64,000 nucleotides of DNA from Chloroflexota bacterium (GCA_016235445.1 JACRLB010000030.1:1-64000); one strand, 5' to 3'; counted from the first letter of the stretch, positions 1-7,459 are shown. Numbers and translations: made by a program. Notes: generated by a model from the sequence alone, not told the origin.

Positions 1-109
1 CAAGGCTGTGCGCGAGATAATTAACGTATAATCTCAATCACCCACGCGGGGAAACATTATGTCCGATACCAAACGCTCACTCAAAGTCTTCCTCTGCCAC
101 GCACATGCG
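1..109. repeat. 109-bp exact direct repeat, copy 1
   Basis: Bases 1-109 are identical to 2087-2195. The unit holds the tail of an upstream TIR-gene 5' fragment (about 1-16), a TATAAT box at 27-32, a leader, and the first 17 codons of a TIR gene starting at 59. Exact identity across 2 kb implies recent duplication or gene conversion. Confidence 0.9.
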
Positions 110-276
110 GATCGTGACCCCGTCCCACAAGGGGATGATATGCGCGGACTCTGCGCCCGCCTGACCAAAGATGGCGTGGACGCATGACTGGACAAAGCGA
201 AACTCCTCCTAGGGCAGGGTTTCGGCAGGCTCAACCTACCAGATTGGGAATTGGAAATCCGCAAGGCTGTGCGCGA
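59..276 (+). pseudogene. 5' fragment of TIR-domain gene (copy 1)
   Basis: From the ATG at 59 the reading frame begins like a TIR domain (KVFLCHAHAD, then an RLTKDGVDA motif) and matches the full TIR gene at 2145-3192. It is broken by a TGA where the intact copy has Trp (about 184-186) and by small insertions, one a repeat-like stretch near 209-232. Homology stops abruptly after the codons for IRKAVRE. Six bases later comes the TATAAT (282-287) that probably drives the next gene. It lacks the second half of the TIR fold and cannot be functional. It is one of several such 5' fragments in this island. Confidence 0.8.
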
Positions 277-306
277 GAGTGTATAATTTGACAGGAGACA
301 GTTGAG

Positions 307-543
307 ATGGCATCCTTTGAAATCATTAGCGACATCACAGACGTTGAAGTGATCGCCATCGGCAATTCCATTCGTGACTTGGAACGTCTTCGGGAACAAT
401 ACGGCGATGGACGCTGGCGTAAGATGAAAGGAATTGCTCTCATCCAACTTTCAAACGGACATGTCCGCAAAGCCGAAATTCACTGGTACGAAGCGCATGG
501 CATCGGACGAAAAGAGTTCAAGCGCAAAGGTTATTTGGAATAA
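307..543 (+). CDS. Conserved small protein of unknown function
   Basis: This 78-residue protein has no signal peptide or membrane segment. It is rich in charged residues and ends in a distinctive motif, HWYEAHGIGRKEFKRKGYLE, preceded by GRWRKMKGIA. I recall similar small proteins from filamentous bacteria and Chloroflexota but no established function. The start is supported by AGGAGA about 8 bases upstream and TATAAT at 282-287. The next gene starts 5 bases after its stop, so the two are probably cotranscribed. The position inside a TA-rich island suggests, but does not show, a TA or defence role. Confidence 0.75.
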   Translation: MASFEIISDITDVEVIAIGNSIRDLERLREQYGDGRWRKMKGIALIQLSNGHVRKAEIHWYEAHGIGRKEFKRKGYLE

Positions 544-548
544 AAAAT

Positions 549-797
549 ATGACAACCACAAAATCCACCCCTCGTTTCGCAATCTGCGTGGACAACAGCG
601 AGTATCCTGCTTCGCTGGAGTTGCACAAGATTTACCGCGTACTCCCTGATAAAGACGCGCAGACTGATGGCGACGTGCGTATCATTGACGAAAGCGGCGA
701 AGATTATCTTTTCCCTGCTGATTATTTCATTCCCGTCGAATTGCCGCAGACAGTCATCCGAGTATTGAACAAATCTTACGCACACGCTCATGCCTGA
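549..797 (+). CDS. Conserved small protein of unknown function
   Basis: This 82-residue protein is acidic, probably all-beta, and has no signal peptide. Its motifs include ICVDNSEYPASLELHKIYRV and DESGEDYLFPADYF. Related short proteins occur across bacteria without an assigned role, and the composition resembles an SH3-like barrel (inference only). It starts 5 bases after the preceding gene and is followed at once by a strong terminator (803-835), so 307-797 forms a compact two-gene unit. The last residues, around AHAHA, may be a recent extension. A toxin-antitoxin relationship with the upstream gene is possible but unproven. Confidence 0.75.
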   Translation: MTTTKSTPRFAICVDNSEYPASLELHKIYRVLPDKDAQTDGDVRIIDESGEDYLFPADYFIPVELPQTVIRVLNKSYAHAHA

Positions 798-802
798 AAA
801 AT

Positions 803-835
803 AAAACGACGCGCCATAATGGACGCGTCGTTTTT
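803..835 (+). terminator. Intrinsic terminator of the 307-797 unit
   Basis: AACGACGCG pairs with CGCGTCGTT around a short loop and is followed by a run of T. It lies a few bases after the stop of the second small gene. Confidence 0.85.
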
Positions 836-863
836 CATCCTTCATCCTTTCTAATTCGTCCTT
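834..863. repeat. Heptad repeat array (TTCATCC type)
   Basis: Direct TTCATCC units with near variants such as CTAATTC run up to the start codon of the next TIR fragment. It belongs to the 7-bp-periodic repeats that recur through the window. Confidence 0.7.
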
Positions 864-1059
864 ATGTCTTCCCGCCCCCTCAAAGTCTTCCTCTGCCATG
901 CCCACGCGGACCGTGACCCCGTGCGGACTCTCTACACCCGCCTGACCCAAGACGGCGTGGACACATTGCTCGACAAAGCCAAACTGCATGGTGAGCGAAG
1001 TCGAACCATCCTCCCAGGGCAGGATTGAGAATTGGAAATCCGCAAGGCTGTGCGCGAGA
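864..1059 (+). pseudogene. 5' fragment of TIR-domain gene (copy 2)
   Basis: From ATG 864 the frame reads PLKVFLCHAHADRD and aligns with the start of the full TIR gene. It loses three bases near DPVRTL. A palindromic repeat (GGTGAGCGAAGTCGAACC core, 988-1009) interrupts it, and it carries a TGA near 1026. Homology ends at the same point as copy 1, after the codons for IRKAVRE, and TATAAT (1063-1068) for the next gene follows four bases later. It shares the same internal palindrome with the copy at 1895, so those two share a recent ancestor. Confidence 0.8.
988..1009. repeat. REP-like palindrome inside TIR fragment
   Basis: A self-complementary element with core GGTGAGCGAAGTCGAACC. The identical element lies at 2032-2053 in another TIR fragment, and a relative (GAGCGTAGTCGAAAC) lies at 53606-53620. 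Confidence 0.75.
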
Positions 1060-1095
1060 GTGTATAATCTGCTGATAAGAGAAAGCAGGTAACTT

Positions 1096-1293
1096 ATGAC
1101 TACATTTACTATTACATTGCCCGATGAGAGAGTAAAGAAACTGCAAGAACTTGCGGAGCGTTTTCGCGTTGAGCCTGAAGAATTAGTGCGCGCTAGCCTT
1201 GAAGAGTTGTTGACCCGCCCGTTGGATGATTTTCAAAAAATTGTAGAACGAGTTTTGAGCAAAAACGCGGAATTATATAAACGGCTGGCGTAA
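1096..1293 (+). CDS. Ribbon-helix-helix antitoxin-like protein
   Basis: This 65-residue protein begins TTFTITLPDERVKKLQELAE, a typical N-terminal beta strand and first helix of a ribbon-helix-helix DNA-binding antitoxin. The C-terminal half is acidic and helical, as expected for a toxin-binding tail. Its stop is followed directly by the ATG of the Doc-family gene with no spacer, the usual antitoxin-toxin order with translational coupling. TATAAT at 1063-1068 and AGCAGG about 8 bases before the start provide expression signals. Such antitoxins usually autorepress their own promoter. Its toxin-neutralising role is inferred from the pairing. Confidence 0.8.
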   Translation: MTTFTITLPDERVKKLQELAERFRVEPEELVRASLEELLTRPLDDFQKIVERVLSKNAELYKRLA

Positions 1294-1680
1294 ATGCGGT
1301 ATTTGACGGTGGGAGAGGTATTGGAAATATATAGCCGCGTGATGAATCAATCGGGTGGTTCGGTGGGAATTCTTGACCTTGGCGCATTAGAGTCGGCGGT
1401 CGCCCAGCCGCGTATGACCTTTAATAGCGAAGAACTTTACCCAACAATTATTGAAAAAGCATCGGCTCTTGGGTTTTCCTTGATTCAAAATCATCCATTT
1501 ATTGACGGTAATAAACGAGCAGGTCACGCTGCAATGGAATCTTTTCTCATGTTCAACGATTATGAAATATCCGCCAGCGTGGATGAACAAGTGGAAATCA
1601 TCCTTGGTGTTGCTTCGGGAAAAGTTGATCGAGTCGCTTTTACAGAATGGCTAAAAAGTCATGTTTTTGATTTGTCCTAA
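1294..1680 (+). CDS. doc: Doc-family toxin (Fic fold)
   Basis: This 128-residue protein has the Fic/Doc active-site motif HPFIDGNKR at residues 67-75, including the catalytic His and the phosphate-binding GNK. The length matches the compact Doc family. The known prototype, Doc of phage P1, phosphorylates elongation factor Tu and halts translation; the same activity is inferred here. It directly abuts the RHH antitoxin upstream (TAA then ATG). It lies between two TIR-gene fragments and is followed by TTCATCC heptads. All core motif residues are present, so it looks intact. Confidence 0.88.
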   Translation: MRYLTVGEVLEIYSRVMNQSGGSVGILDLGALESAVAQPRMTFNSEELYPTIIEKASALGFSLIQNHPFIDGNKRAGHAAMESFLMFNDYEISASVDEQVEIILGVASGKVDRVAFTEWLKSHVFDLS

Positions 1681-1712
1681 AATTCATCCTTCATCCTTCC
1701 TAATTCATCCTT
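1681..1712. repeat. Heptad repeat array (TTCATCC type)
   Basis: TTCATCC units and variants (TTCCTAA) begin at the doc stop codon and end at the ATG of the next TIR fragment. The layout matches that at 834-863. Confidence 0.75.
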
Positions 1713-1829
1713 ATGTCTCTCCGCCCTCTCAAAGTATTCCTCTGCCACGCCCATGCGGACCGTGACCCCGTGCGCGGACTCTACTCCCGCCTGACCAAAG
1801 ACGGCGTGGATGCATGGCTCGACAAAGCC
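1713..1829 (+). pseudogene. 5' fragment of TIR-domain gene (copy 3, short)
   Basis: ATG 1713 opens about 39 codons that match the TIR gene without frameshift (PLKVFLCHAHADRDPVRG ... DAWLDKA). Homology then stops, earlier than in the other copies. TATAAT (1839-1844) follows, but no gene stands between it and the next fragment, only a short leader-like sequence. The frame of this copy is the cleanest of the fragments. Confidence 0.75.
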
Positions 1830-1894
1830 ATCAACTTGTATAATTGACACACTTCACGCAAGCTCAGAATCCGTTTTAAATCCGTGCATCCGTT

Positions 1895-2102
1895 ATGACA
1901 TCCGTTGACAACAAACGCCCTCTCAAAGTCTTCCTCTGCCACGCCCACGCGGACTGTGAACCCCGTGCGCGGACTCTACGCCCGCCTGACCCAAGACGGC
2001 GTGGACACATTGCTCGACAAAGCCAAACTGCATGGTGAGCGAAGTCGAACCATCCTCTCAGGGCAAGATTAGGAATTGGAAATCCGCAAGGCTGTGCGCG
2101 AG
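1895..2102 (+). pseudogene. 5' fragment of TIR-domain gene (copy 4)
   Basis: ATG 1895 starts a TIR-like frame (VDNKRPLKVFLCHAHAD) that shifts by one extra base near 1949, carries the same palindrome as copy 2 (2032-2053), and has an in-register stop near 2070. Homology ends after IRKAVRE codons. The segment from 2087 then repeats bases 1-109 exactly and contains the promoter-like TATAAT (2113-2118) of the downstream TIR gene. Confidence 0.8.
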
Positions 2103-2195
2103 ATAATTAACGTATAATCTCAATCACCCACGCGGGGAAACATTATGTCCGATACCAAACGCTCACTCAAAGTCTTCCTCTGCCACGCACATGCG
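2087..2195. repeat. 109-bp exact direct repeat, copy 2
   Basis: Identical to 1-109. It ends exactly where a 16-base unit (CTGCCACGCACATGCG) is followed by a near copy of itself (CTGCCACGCCCACGCG). That looks like a recombination joint inside codons for the CHAHA motif. Confidence 0.9.
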
Positions 2196-3192
2196 CTGCC
2201 ACGCCCACGCGGACGGTGACTCCGTGCGCGGACTTTACACCCGCCTGACCAAAGACGGTGTGGACGCATGGCTCGATAAAGCCAAACTCCTCCCAGGGCA
2301 GGATTGGGAATTGGAGATCCGCAAGGCTGTACGCGAAGCGGACGTGGTGGTGGTTTGCCTTTCAAAGCAATTCAACCAAGCAGGGTTTCGTCAAAAGGAA
2401 GTGCGTCTTGCTCTCGATACAGCAATGGAAAAACCCGAAGGCGAGATTTTCATTATCCCTGCACGCTTGGAAGAATGTGACAATCTCGAAAGTCTGAGAA
2501 AGTGGCATTGGGTAGATTTGTTTGAAGACGATGGCTATGAAATGCTCAAACGCGCTTTGAGGGCACGGGCGGATAAGATTGGGGGAGTGCGGCAAAAACA
2601 TAAAGAAATTCAAGTTGACCCCTTGCTCAAAAAAGAAGAAATTAATAAAAAGAAATATATTGAAAACTCTGTGATTGATAGCTGGGTGGATTATATGTAC
2701 ACAGAGGTAATTCAAAAATTTAAAGTTAACCAGATTCGATCTTCTGTTCTTATCCTAATAAAAAAACTTCGTCAATTAATGGGTATATCTCAACGTCAGG
2801 ACGCCCTAGATTTGATAAATAGAATTGAGAAAATTAAAAACAACCTTAGTCAGCATGAAATTACTGCTGAGGAGTCTTTTGTAATATCTATAGAGTGTGC
2901 AATAGCTGCATATAAGGTTTCCGAGTTTGATATGGCGAGAAAACTTTTGGTTGAAAGCGAGACATTTGCCACTAATTTTCTAAATAAAGGAATTTTATAT
3001 TGGTTACTTGGCTGCGTTTATTGGCTTGATATTTCTGAGGTAGATAACGCCTTGCTGTTTTGGGAACGAGGTCTGGATGCGTTTGAAAAAGTATCTCGAA
3101 GTACAAATATAAGTTCATCTGAGGCTCAGTGGTTTTCAGTATTAGTTGAAGTACTGTCAACGGCTATTGGCAAGGTCGTTGAAAATACATGA
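2191..3192 (+). CDS. TIR-domain effector, frameshifted near its start
   Basis: This 333-residue open frame has a TIR domain at residues 1-125 and an AT-rich, helical, possibly TPR-like C-terminal part. TIR motifs include WLDKAKLLPGQDWE, DVVVVCLSK and FRQKEVRLAL, whose Glu70 matches the catalytic Glu of NAD-cleaving TIR domains. The natural start should be ATG 2145, which has the promoter and encodes the missing first beta strand (SLKVFLCHAHA). A 16-base duplication at the 2195 joint puts that frame out of register, and it stops at 2217-2219. Translation would have to begin at the internal ATG 2191, without strand 1, so activity is doubtful. The family is known from anti-phage and immune signalling; that role here is inference. 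Confidence 0.75.
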   Translation: MRCHAHADGDSVRGLYTRLTKDGVDAWLDKAKLLPGQDWELEIRKAVREADVVVVCLSKQFNQAGFRQKEVRLALDTAMEKPEGEIFIIPARLEECDNLESLRKWHWVDLFEDDGYEMLKRALRARADKIGGVRQKHKEIQVDPLLKKEEINKKKYIENSVIDSWVDYMYTEVIQKFKVNQIRSSVLILIKKLRQLMGISQRQDALDLINRIEKIKNNLSQHEITAEESFVISIECAIAAYKVSEFDMARKLLVESETFATNFLNKGILYWLLGCVYWLDISEVDNALLFWERGLDAFEKVSRSTNISSSEAQWFSVLVEVLSTAIGKVVENT

Positions 3193-3266
3193 AAGTAAAT
3201 TTGTTGATGTAAATAAAAAAACTACTGATAAACGGGGATTTTCAATTTATCTTATATATCATCAGT

Positions 3267-3272
3267 TATAAT
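3267..3272 (+). promoter_or_regulatory. -10 box of the original glyQS promoter (now upstream of a truncated copy)
   Basis: TATAAT about 45 bases before the ATG of the glyQS 5' fragment at 3318. The cassette insertion appears to have separated it from the intact gene. Confidence 0.5.
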
Positions 3273-3281
3273 CCCCCACGC

Positions 3282-3317
3282 AATCCCAAATCGTAAATCC
3301 CAAATCGGAAATCGTAA
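3282..3317. repeat. Heptad repeat array (AATCCCA/AATCGTA)
   Basis: Five consecutive 7-base units (AATCCCA, AATCGTA, AATCCCA, AATCGGA, AATCGTA) end exactly at the start codon of the truncated glyQS copy. Confidence 0.8.
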
Positions 3318-3464
3318 ATGACGAAACCCTCCTCCTTTCAAGAAATCATCCTCAAACTCCAAGACTTCTGGGCATCGCACGGATGCCTGATCACACAGCC
3401 CTATTACACCCAGGTGGGCGCAGGTGGGGCGGTTCCGATAAATCAAAGCATCAGGCGGGTATAA
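3318..3464 (+). pseudogene. Duplicated 5' end of glyQS
   Basis: ATG 3318 opens a 48-codon frame. Its first 36 codons ([18 protein letters not shown] ... YYTQVGAG) closely match the N terminus of the intact glycyl-tRNA synthetase at 4306. Homology ends at 3424, and unrelated sequence supplies a stop at 3462-3464, overlapping a TATAAT box. The copies differ at several bases, mostly near the start, so this is not a fresh exact duplication. The intact gene lies about 0.9 kb downstream after a two-gene cassette. Confidence 0.88.
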
Positions 3465-3465
3465 T
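3460..3465 (+). promoter_or_regulatory. -10 box of the nucleotidyltransferase cassette
   Basis: TATAAT lies 23 bases before ATG 3489 and 36 bases after the end of the duplicated glyQS segment. With no clear terminator before glyS, it may also feed the synthetase gene. Confidence 0.5.
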
Positions 3466-3488
3466 AGCCAAACGGAATTGCACAGAAC

Positions 3489-3725
3489 ATGTTGAAAAAT
3501 ATTTCCCCAAATTGGGACGCCATCTACGCCGAAGAGACCCGTTTGTTGCGCGCCTTATCCCCGCAGGAAGGCGCGCGGCAATTCTTTGCGTTAATGGCGG
3601 AATTCCAACCATGGCTGCGGGAAAGCGAGTCGGTGTTTCGGAATGAACGCAATCAGGCGATGATTCAACTCCAGGCGCGGCTGGCAAGCCTGAACGTCAA
3701 TAAACGCCATGAACGATCTGATTGA
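3489..3725 (+). CDS. Small protein paired with nucleotidyltransferase (antitoxin-like position)
   Basis: This 78-residue, helical, charged protein shows no recognised domain (it starts MLKNISPNWDAIYAEETRLL). Its 3' end overlaps the following nucleotidyltransferase gene by 17 bases, a typical coupled arrangement in type II and type IV TA-like pairs. Size, order and overlap suggest an antitoxin or accessory factor. No DNA-binding motif is visible, so this is inference. It lies inside the cassette between the two glyQS 5' ends. Confidence 0.65.
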   Translation: MLKNISPNWDAIYAEETRLLRALSPQEGARQFFALMAEFQPWLRESESVFRNERNQAMIQLQARLASLNVNKRHERSD

Positions 3726-4263
3726 TTCCGTTGTTGCCTTCCAGGATTTCCTGAAAGAAGAAGGCATTCCTGTCACAGCCATCGGTGGGATTGCTGTCGC
3801 GATATGGGGAGAGCCGCGCCTCACGCGCGATATTGATATGAAGGTTTTGGTATCGCGTGAGAACCGCGGTCAATTGCTGGCGATTTTGGGCGCGTTCACG
3901 CCTCTTCAAGAAGACTCGGATGAATCGTTTCGCCGCCTCGGGCTGGCGTTTTTCCGGGATTCCAACGGCGTTCGTATTGATGTGATGCTGGCAGATACGA
4001 TTTTCGACGAGACCGCCATTGGGCGCGCCCGCGATATCGATTTCACTCCTGGAAAAAGTATCCGCGTGTGTACGGCTGAAGACCTGATTATTTACAAAAT
4101 GCTCTCCACGCGCGCCAAAGACCGGGGCGATGTTGAATCCGTCGTTCAAAAGCAGGGGGATGCTTTGGATGATACCTATATCGAGAATTGGCTCGCTCAG
4201 TTTGAAGAAGCATTGGCAGACAGCACGCTGATTCATGATTTTCGCAAAATACGAACGAGATAA
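3709..4263 (+). CDS. AbiEii-like nucleotidyltransferase
   Basis: This 184-residue protein has a polymerase-beta-type nucleotidyltransferase core: GGIAVAIWGEPRLTRDID with Gly-Gly at 26-27 and the metal-binding Asp pair at 41 and 43. A further acidic position lies in the RIDVML strand. This signature matches the AbiEii/DUF6036 group, known from type IV TA and phage-exclusion systems where toxins modify tRNA or other targets. It overlaps the small gene upstream by 17 bases. The catalytic motif is intact. Substrate and toxicity cannot be read from sequence. Confidence 0.8.
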   Translation: MNDLIDSVVAFQDFLKEEGIPVTAIGGIAVAIWGEPRLTRDIDMKVLVSRENRGQLLAILGAFTPLQEDSDESFRRLGLAFFRDSNGVRIDVMLADTIFDETAIGRARDIDFTPGKSIRVCTAEDLIIYKMLSTRAKDRGDVESVVQKQGDALDDTYIENWLAQFEEALADSTLIHDFRKIRTR

Positions 4264-4269
4264 GAACTA

Positions 4270-4305
4270 CGCAAACTAATAACTAATCACTGGTAACTGA
4301 AAACT
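4270..4305. repeat. Heptad repeat array before glyQS
   Basis: AACTAAT units followed by 7-base variants (CACTGGT, AACTGAA, AACTATG) run into the glyQS start codon and fill the whole spacer between the cassette and the gene. Confidence 0.7.
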
Positions 4306-7300
4306 ATGCCATCCTCCTTCCAATCCATCATCCTCAAACTCCAAGACTTCTGGGCATCGCACGGATGCCTGATCACACAGCCCTACTACACCCAGGTGGG
4401 CGCAGGGACGATGAACCCAGCCACCTTCCTGCGCGTGCTCGGACCCGAGCCGTGGAACGTTGCGTACGTCGAGCCGTCTGTCCGCCCCGATGACGGGCGT
4501 TACGGCGAGAACCCCAACCGCTTCCAACTGCACACTCAGTATCAGGTCATCCTTAAGCCCGACCCAGGCAACCCGCAGGAACTCTACCTCGAGTCGCTCA
4601 AAGCCCTCGGCATCGACCCGCGCCAGCATGACATCCGCTTCGTGGAGGATAACTGGGAACAGCCCGCCATCTCCGCGTGGGGTTTGGGTTGGGAGGTCTG
4701 GCTCGACGGGCAGGAGATCACGCAGTTCACCTACTTCCAGCAGATGGGCGGCGTGGCGCTCGACCCCGTCTCGGTCGAGATCACCTACGGGCTTGAACGC
4801 ATCCTCATCGCGCTCAACAATGCCAACGCCATCTGGAACGAGGAGTATGGCGCAGGCGTCACCTACGGCGAGATCCGCCGTCAGGAAGAGTTCGAACACT
4901 CCAAATATTATTTCGAGACCGCCGACGTCGAACGCGTCCGCGCCATGTACGACCTCTTCTCCGCCGAAGCCGACGCCTGTCTCGCGCAAGGTCTCATCGT
5001 CCCCGCGCACGACTACGTCCTCAAATGCTCGCACTGCTTCAATATTTTAGATACGCGCGGCGCGATCTCCGTTGCTGAAAGACAAGCGTTTTTTAGAAGA
5101 ATAAGAGAACTTGCAAAGGGCGTGGCAGTAAGTTATGGAGAGCAACGCAAGGGGCTTGAATATCCGCTTCTTAAAAAGGATGAAGGCGGAAGGATGAAGG
5201 ATGGAATAAAACCTTCAGCCCATTCATCCTTCATCACTCATCCTTCATCCTTTCTTTTAGAGATTGGTGTCGAAGAACTCCCAGCCTCTGATGTGGATTC
5301 CGCCTACGCGGCAGTTTCCACCCGTGTGCCGACTCTGCTTAAGGAATTGAATCTCACCCACGGCGACATTCGCTTCTTCACAACCCCGCGCAGGATCGTT
5401 GTTTCTATTGACTCTCTCTCCCCGAATCAGCCAGACCGCGAAGACCTCGTCAAAGGTCCGCCCGCTGACAAAGCCTTTGTAGGGCAAATTGCCAATTTGC
5501 CTGCCAATTTGTCCACTCCCATTGTCACGGGTCAAATTAGCAATTTGACCTACACGCCCGCCGCGCAAGGCTTTGCTAAAAAGAATGGCATCAAAGTCGA
5601 AGAACTTGAAGTCCGCGAACAGGATGGCGGCAAGTATGTCTTCGCTCTCGTCAAACAAAAGGGACGCCCAACTCCCGAAGTCTTAGCCGAAGCGTTGCCC
5701 AAACTTGTCGAAAGCATCAAGTTTGAAAAGTCCATGCGCTGGAATGATTCTGGCGTTTCATTTTCGCGCCCCATCCGCTGGTACGTGGCTCTGCTCGGTG
5801 ACATGGTCATCCCATTTGAATATGCGGGAGTGGTCTCTGGCAACATCACCCGCGGCCTGCGTCCCTACGACTCTCCCGAAATCACCATCCCCTCCGCCGA
5901 TAAATATTTCGACATCATCCGCGAAGCAGGCATCCTGCTCGACAAAGAAGAACGCAAAGCCTCCATCGTGGAGCAGGTCAACCAAGCCGCGGCTCTCATC
6001 GGCGGCGAAGCCATTATTGAAGATGGTTTATTGAACGAAGTCACCAACCTCATCGAAATGCCCACCGCCGTTATGGGTGGCTTTGACCCCGAATTTCTGC
6101 AACTGCCCAAAGATGTTTTGATCTCAGTGATGAAAAAGCATCAACGCTACTTTCCCGTTGCCAAAGCCAGCCAATTACCAATTACCAATTACCAATTACT
6201 CCCCCACTTCATCGCAATCCGCAACGGCGATGATTTACACATCGACACCGTCCGCGAGGGAAACGAACATGTCCTCGGCGCGCGTTTCGCCGATGCAAAT
6301 TTCTTCGTCCGCGAAGATGTCAAACTTAAACTAGAAGAATATCGTCCCAAACTCTCCACGCTGACCTTCCACACCAAACTCGGCTCCATGCTCGACAAAT
6401 CCGAGCGCATGTTGAAACTTGCCAACGAACTCGCACCCGCCTTCGGAATTACCAATCCCCAATTACCAATTACTCTCCGCGCCGTCCACCTCGCCAAAGC
6501 CGACCTCGTTACACAGATGGTGACAGAGATGACCTCCCTTCAAGGCATCATCGGCGGGGAATATGCCCTGCGTTCTGGCGAGTCTGCTGAAGTGGCGTTG
6601 GCAATTTCTGAACAATATCAAACCGTGCCGCAAAGCAAGATCGGCGTCGCGCTTGCACTCGCTGATCGAATCGATTCATTGGTCGGTCTCTTCGCCGCTG
6701 GGCTTGCTCCGACAGGCGCGAAAGACCCATTCGGTTTGCGTCGCGCCGCGATTGGCTTGGTCCAGCCGCTCATCGAACACGGCATGGATTTTGACCTCGC
6801 CCTCGTTGTCCAAAAGTCTGCAAAGACTCAGCCGCTTGAAGTCACTGCCGATGCACAGAAACAAATTCTCGAATTCATCGCAGGTCGTTTGAAAGTAGTT
6901 CTCGGTGACATGGGCTTCAAGCATGATGTCATCGAAGCCGTTCTTGCGGCGCAATCAACCAACCCTGCGGGAACTGTCCGCGCGGTGAAGCAACTGTCCG
7001 CTTGGGTGGGACGCGAAGATTGGTCATCCATCTTGGACAGCTTTGCGCGTTGTGTCCGCATTGTCCGCTCTGCAGGCGGCAACGCCCAGTCTTCAGTGAT
7101 CAGTGAACAGTTGTTTATGGAAGCGGAGGAAAAGAATCTTTATAAAACCTTCAACCTTCAACCTTCAACCTTCAACAGTGTTGATGAATTTCTAAATACC
7201 GTTGCCGCCCTCATCCCATCCATCACCGCCTTCTTCGACAAGGTGCTGGTCATGGCCGAGGATGCGAAAGTGAAAGAGAACAGGCTTGGCCTGTTGCAAA

Positions 7301-7356
7301 AGATAGCGGGCCTCGCGAACGGCATCGCAGACTTGAGCAAGCTGGAAGGCTTCTAA
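4306..7356 (+). CDS. glyQS: Fused glycyl-tRNA synthetase, alpha-beta
   Basis: This 1,016-residue protein charges tRNA-Gly in the cytoplasm. Residues 1-288 are the alpha (GlyQ) catalytic part, opening [17 protein letters not shown] and containing the [18 protein letters not shown] segment. From about residue 319 ([13 protein letters not shown]) it is the beta (GlyS) part with tRNA-binding domains. Most bacteria encode the subunits separately; fused forms are known in some lineages. The linker at 290-318 is encoded by inverted heptads (GGATGAA facing TTCATCC). Further repeat-derived insertions appear at about 392-417, 622-632, 714-723 and 949-957, all in frame. A duplicated 5' end of this gene lies at 3318, so its promoter was displaced by the cassette. 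Confidence 0.96.
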   Translation: MPSSFQSIILKLQDFWASHGCLITQPYYTQVGAGTMNPATFLRVLGPEPWNVAYVEPSVRPDDGRYGENPNRFQLHTQYQVILKPDPGNPQELYLESLKALGIDPRQHDIRFVEDNWEQPAISAWGLGWEVWLDGQEITQFTYFQQMGGVALDPVSVEITYGLERILIALNNANAIWNEEYGAGVTYGEIRRQEEFEHSKYYFETADVERVRAMYDLFSAEADACLAQGLIVPAHDYVLKCSHCFNILDTRGAISVAERQAFFRRIRELAKGVAVSYGEQRKGLEYPLLKKDEGGRMKDGIKPSAHSSFITHPSSFLLEIGVEELPASDVDSAYAAVSTRVPTLLKELNLTHGDIRFFTTPRRIVVSIDSLSPNQPDREDLVKGPPADKAFVGQIANLPANLSTPIVTGQISNLTYTPAAQGFAKKNGIKVEELEVREQDGGKYVFALVKQKGRPTPEVLAEALPKLVESIKFEKSMRWNDSGVSFSRPIRWYVALLGDMVIPFEYAGVVSGNITRGLRPYDSPEITIPSADKYFDIIREAGILLDKEERKASIVEQVNQAAALIGGEAIIEDGLLNEVTNLIEMPTAVMGGFDPEFLQLPKDVLISVMKKHQRYFPVAKASQLPITNYQLLPHFIAIRNGDDLHIDTVREGNEHVLGARFADANFFVREDVKLKLEEYRPKLSTLTFHTKLGSMLDKSERMLKLANELAPAFGITNPQLPITLRAVHLAKADLVTQMVTEMTSLQGIIGGEYALRSGESAEVALAISEQYQTVPQSKIGVALALADRIDSLVGLFAAGLAPTGAKDPFGLRRAAIGLVQPLIEHGMDFDLALVVQKSAKTQPLEVTADAQKQILEFIAGRLKVVLGDMGFKHDVIEAVLAAQSTNPAGTVRAVKQLSAWVGREDWSSILDSFARCVRIVRSAGGNAQSSVISEQLFMEAEEKNLYKTFNLQPSTFNSVDEFLNTVAALIPSITAFFDKVLVMAEDAKVKENRLGLLQKIAGLANGIADLSKLEGF
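5173..5257. repeat. Inverted heptad array encoding the GlyRS linker
   Basis: GGATGAA-type units in the first half face TTCATCC-type units in the second half, so the stretch can fold as a hairpin. It lies in frame between alpha and beta parts and has the look of an intergenic spacer turned into coding sequence. Confidence 0.8.
5480..5555. repeat. Palindromic insertion inside glyQS
   Basis: Two near-palindromes, one at 5483-5501 and GTCAAATTAGCAATTTGAC at 5531-5549, encode a segment ([10 protein letters not shown], then GQISNLTY) not expected in the beta subunit. The same palindrome recurs at 37994-38012. Confidence 0.75.
6172..6200. repeat. In-frame heptads (CAATTAC) in glyQS
   Basis: Four CAATTAC units encode the run [10 protein letters not shown] in the beta part. 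A shorter related patch lies at 6446-6474 in the same gene. Confidence 0.75.
7150..7177. repeat. In-frame heptads (TTCAACC) in glyQS
   Basis: Four TTCAACC/TTCAACA units encode the segment around NLQPSTFN in the C-terminal part of the beta region, probably a surface loop. Confidence 0.75.
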
Positions 7357-7383
7357 ACGAACATAATTTTCCCTAAATTAATC

Positions 7384-7459
7384 CAGCCACGGATTCACCG
7401 ATTTGCACGGATAGCTTCAAAAATCTGTGTCAACTGGTGAAGTCCGTGGCTGTTTTTTT
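7384..7459 (+). terminator. Long hairpin terminator after glyQS
   Basis: CAGCCACGGA and TCACC pair with GGTGAA and TCCGTGGCTG across a loop of about 35 bases, followed by seven T. It lies 28 bases after the glyQS stop. Bases 7460-7670 hold a further TATAAT-like box and no recognisable gene. Confidence 0.8.

Noticed and set aside
1-4305. Integron-type cassette array
   Set aside because: No integrase gene and no attC-like imperfect palindromes between the units. Joints carry TIR or glyQS 5' ends and heptads instead.
4276-5034. Antisense frame over the glyQS start
   Set aside because: Mirror of the alpha-subunit codons; shares no features with any protein family.
6172-6200. Heptad arrays considered as CRISPR repeats
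   Set aside because: Units are only 7 bases, contiguous and without spacers; no cas gene in the window.
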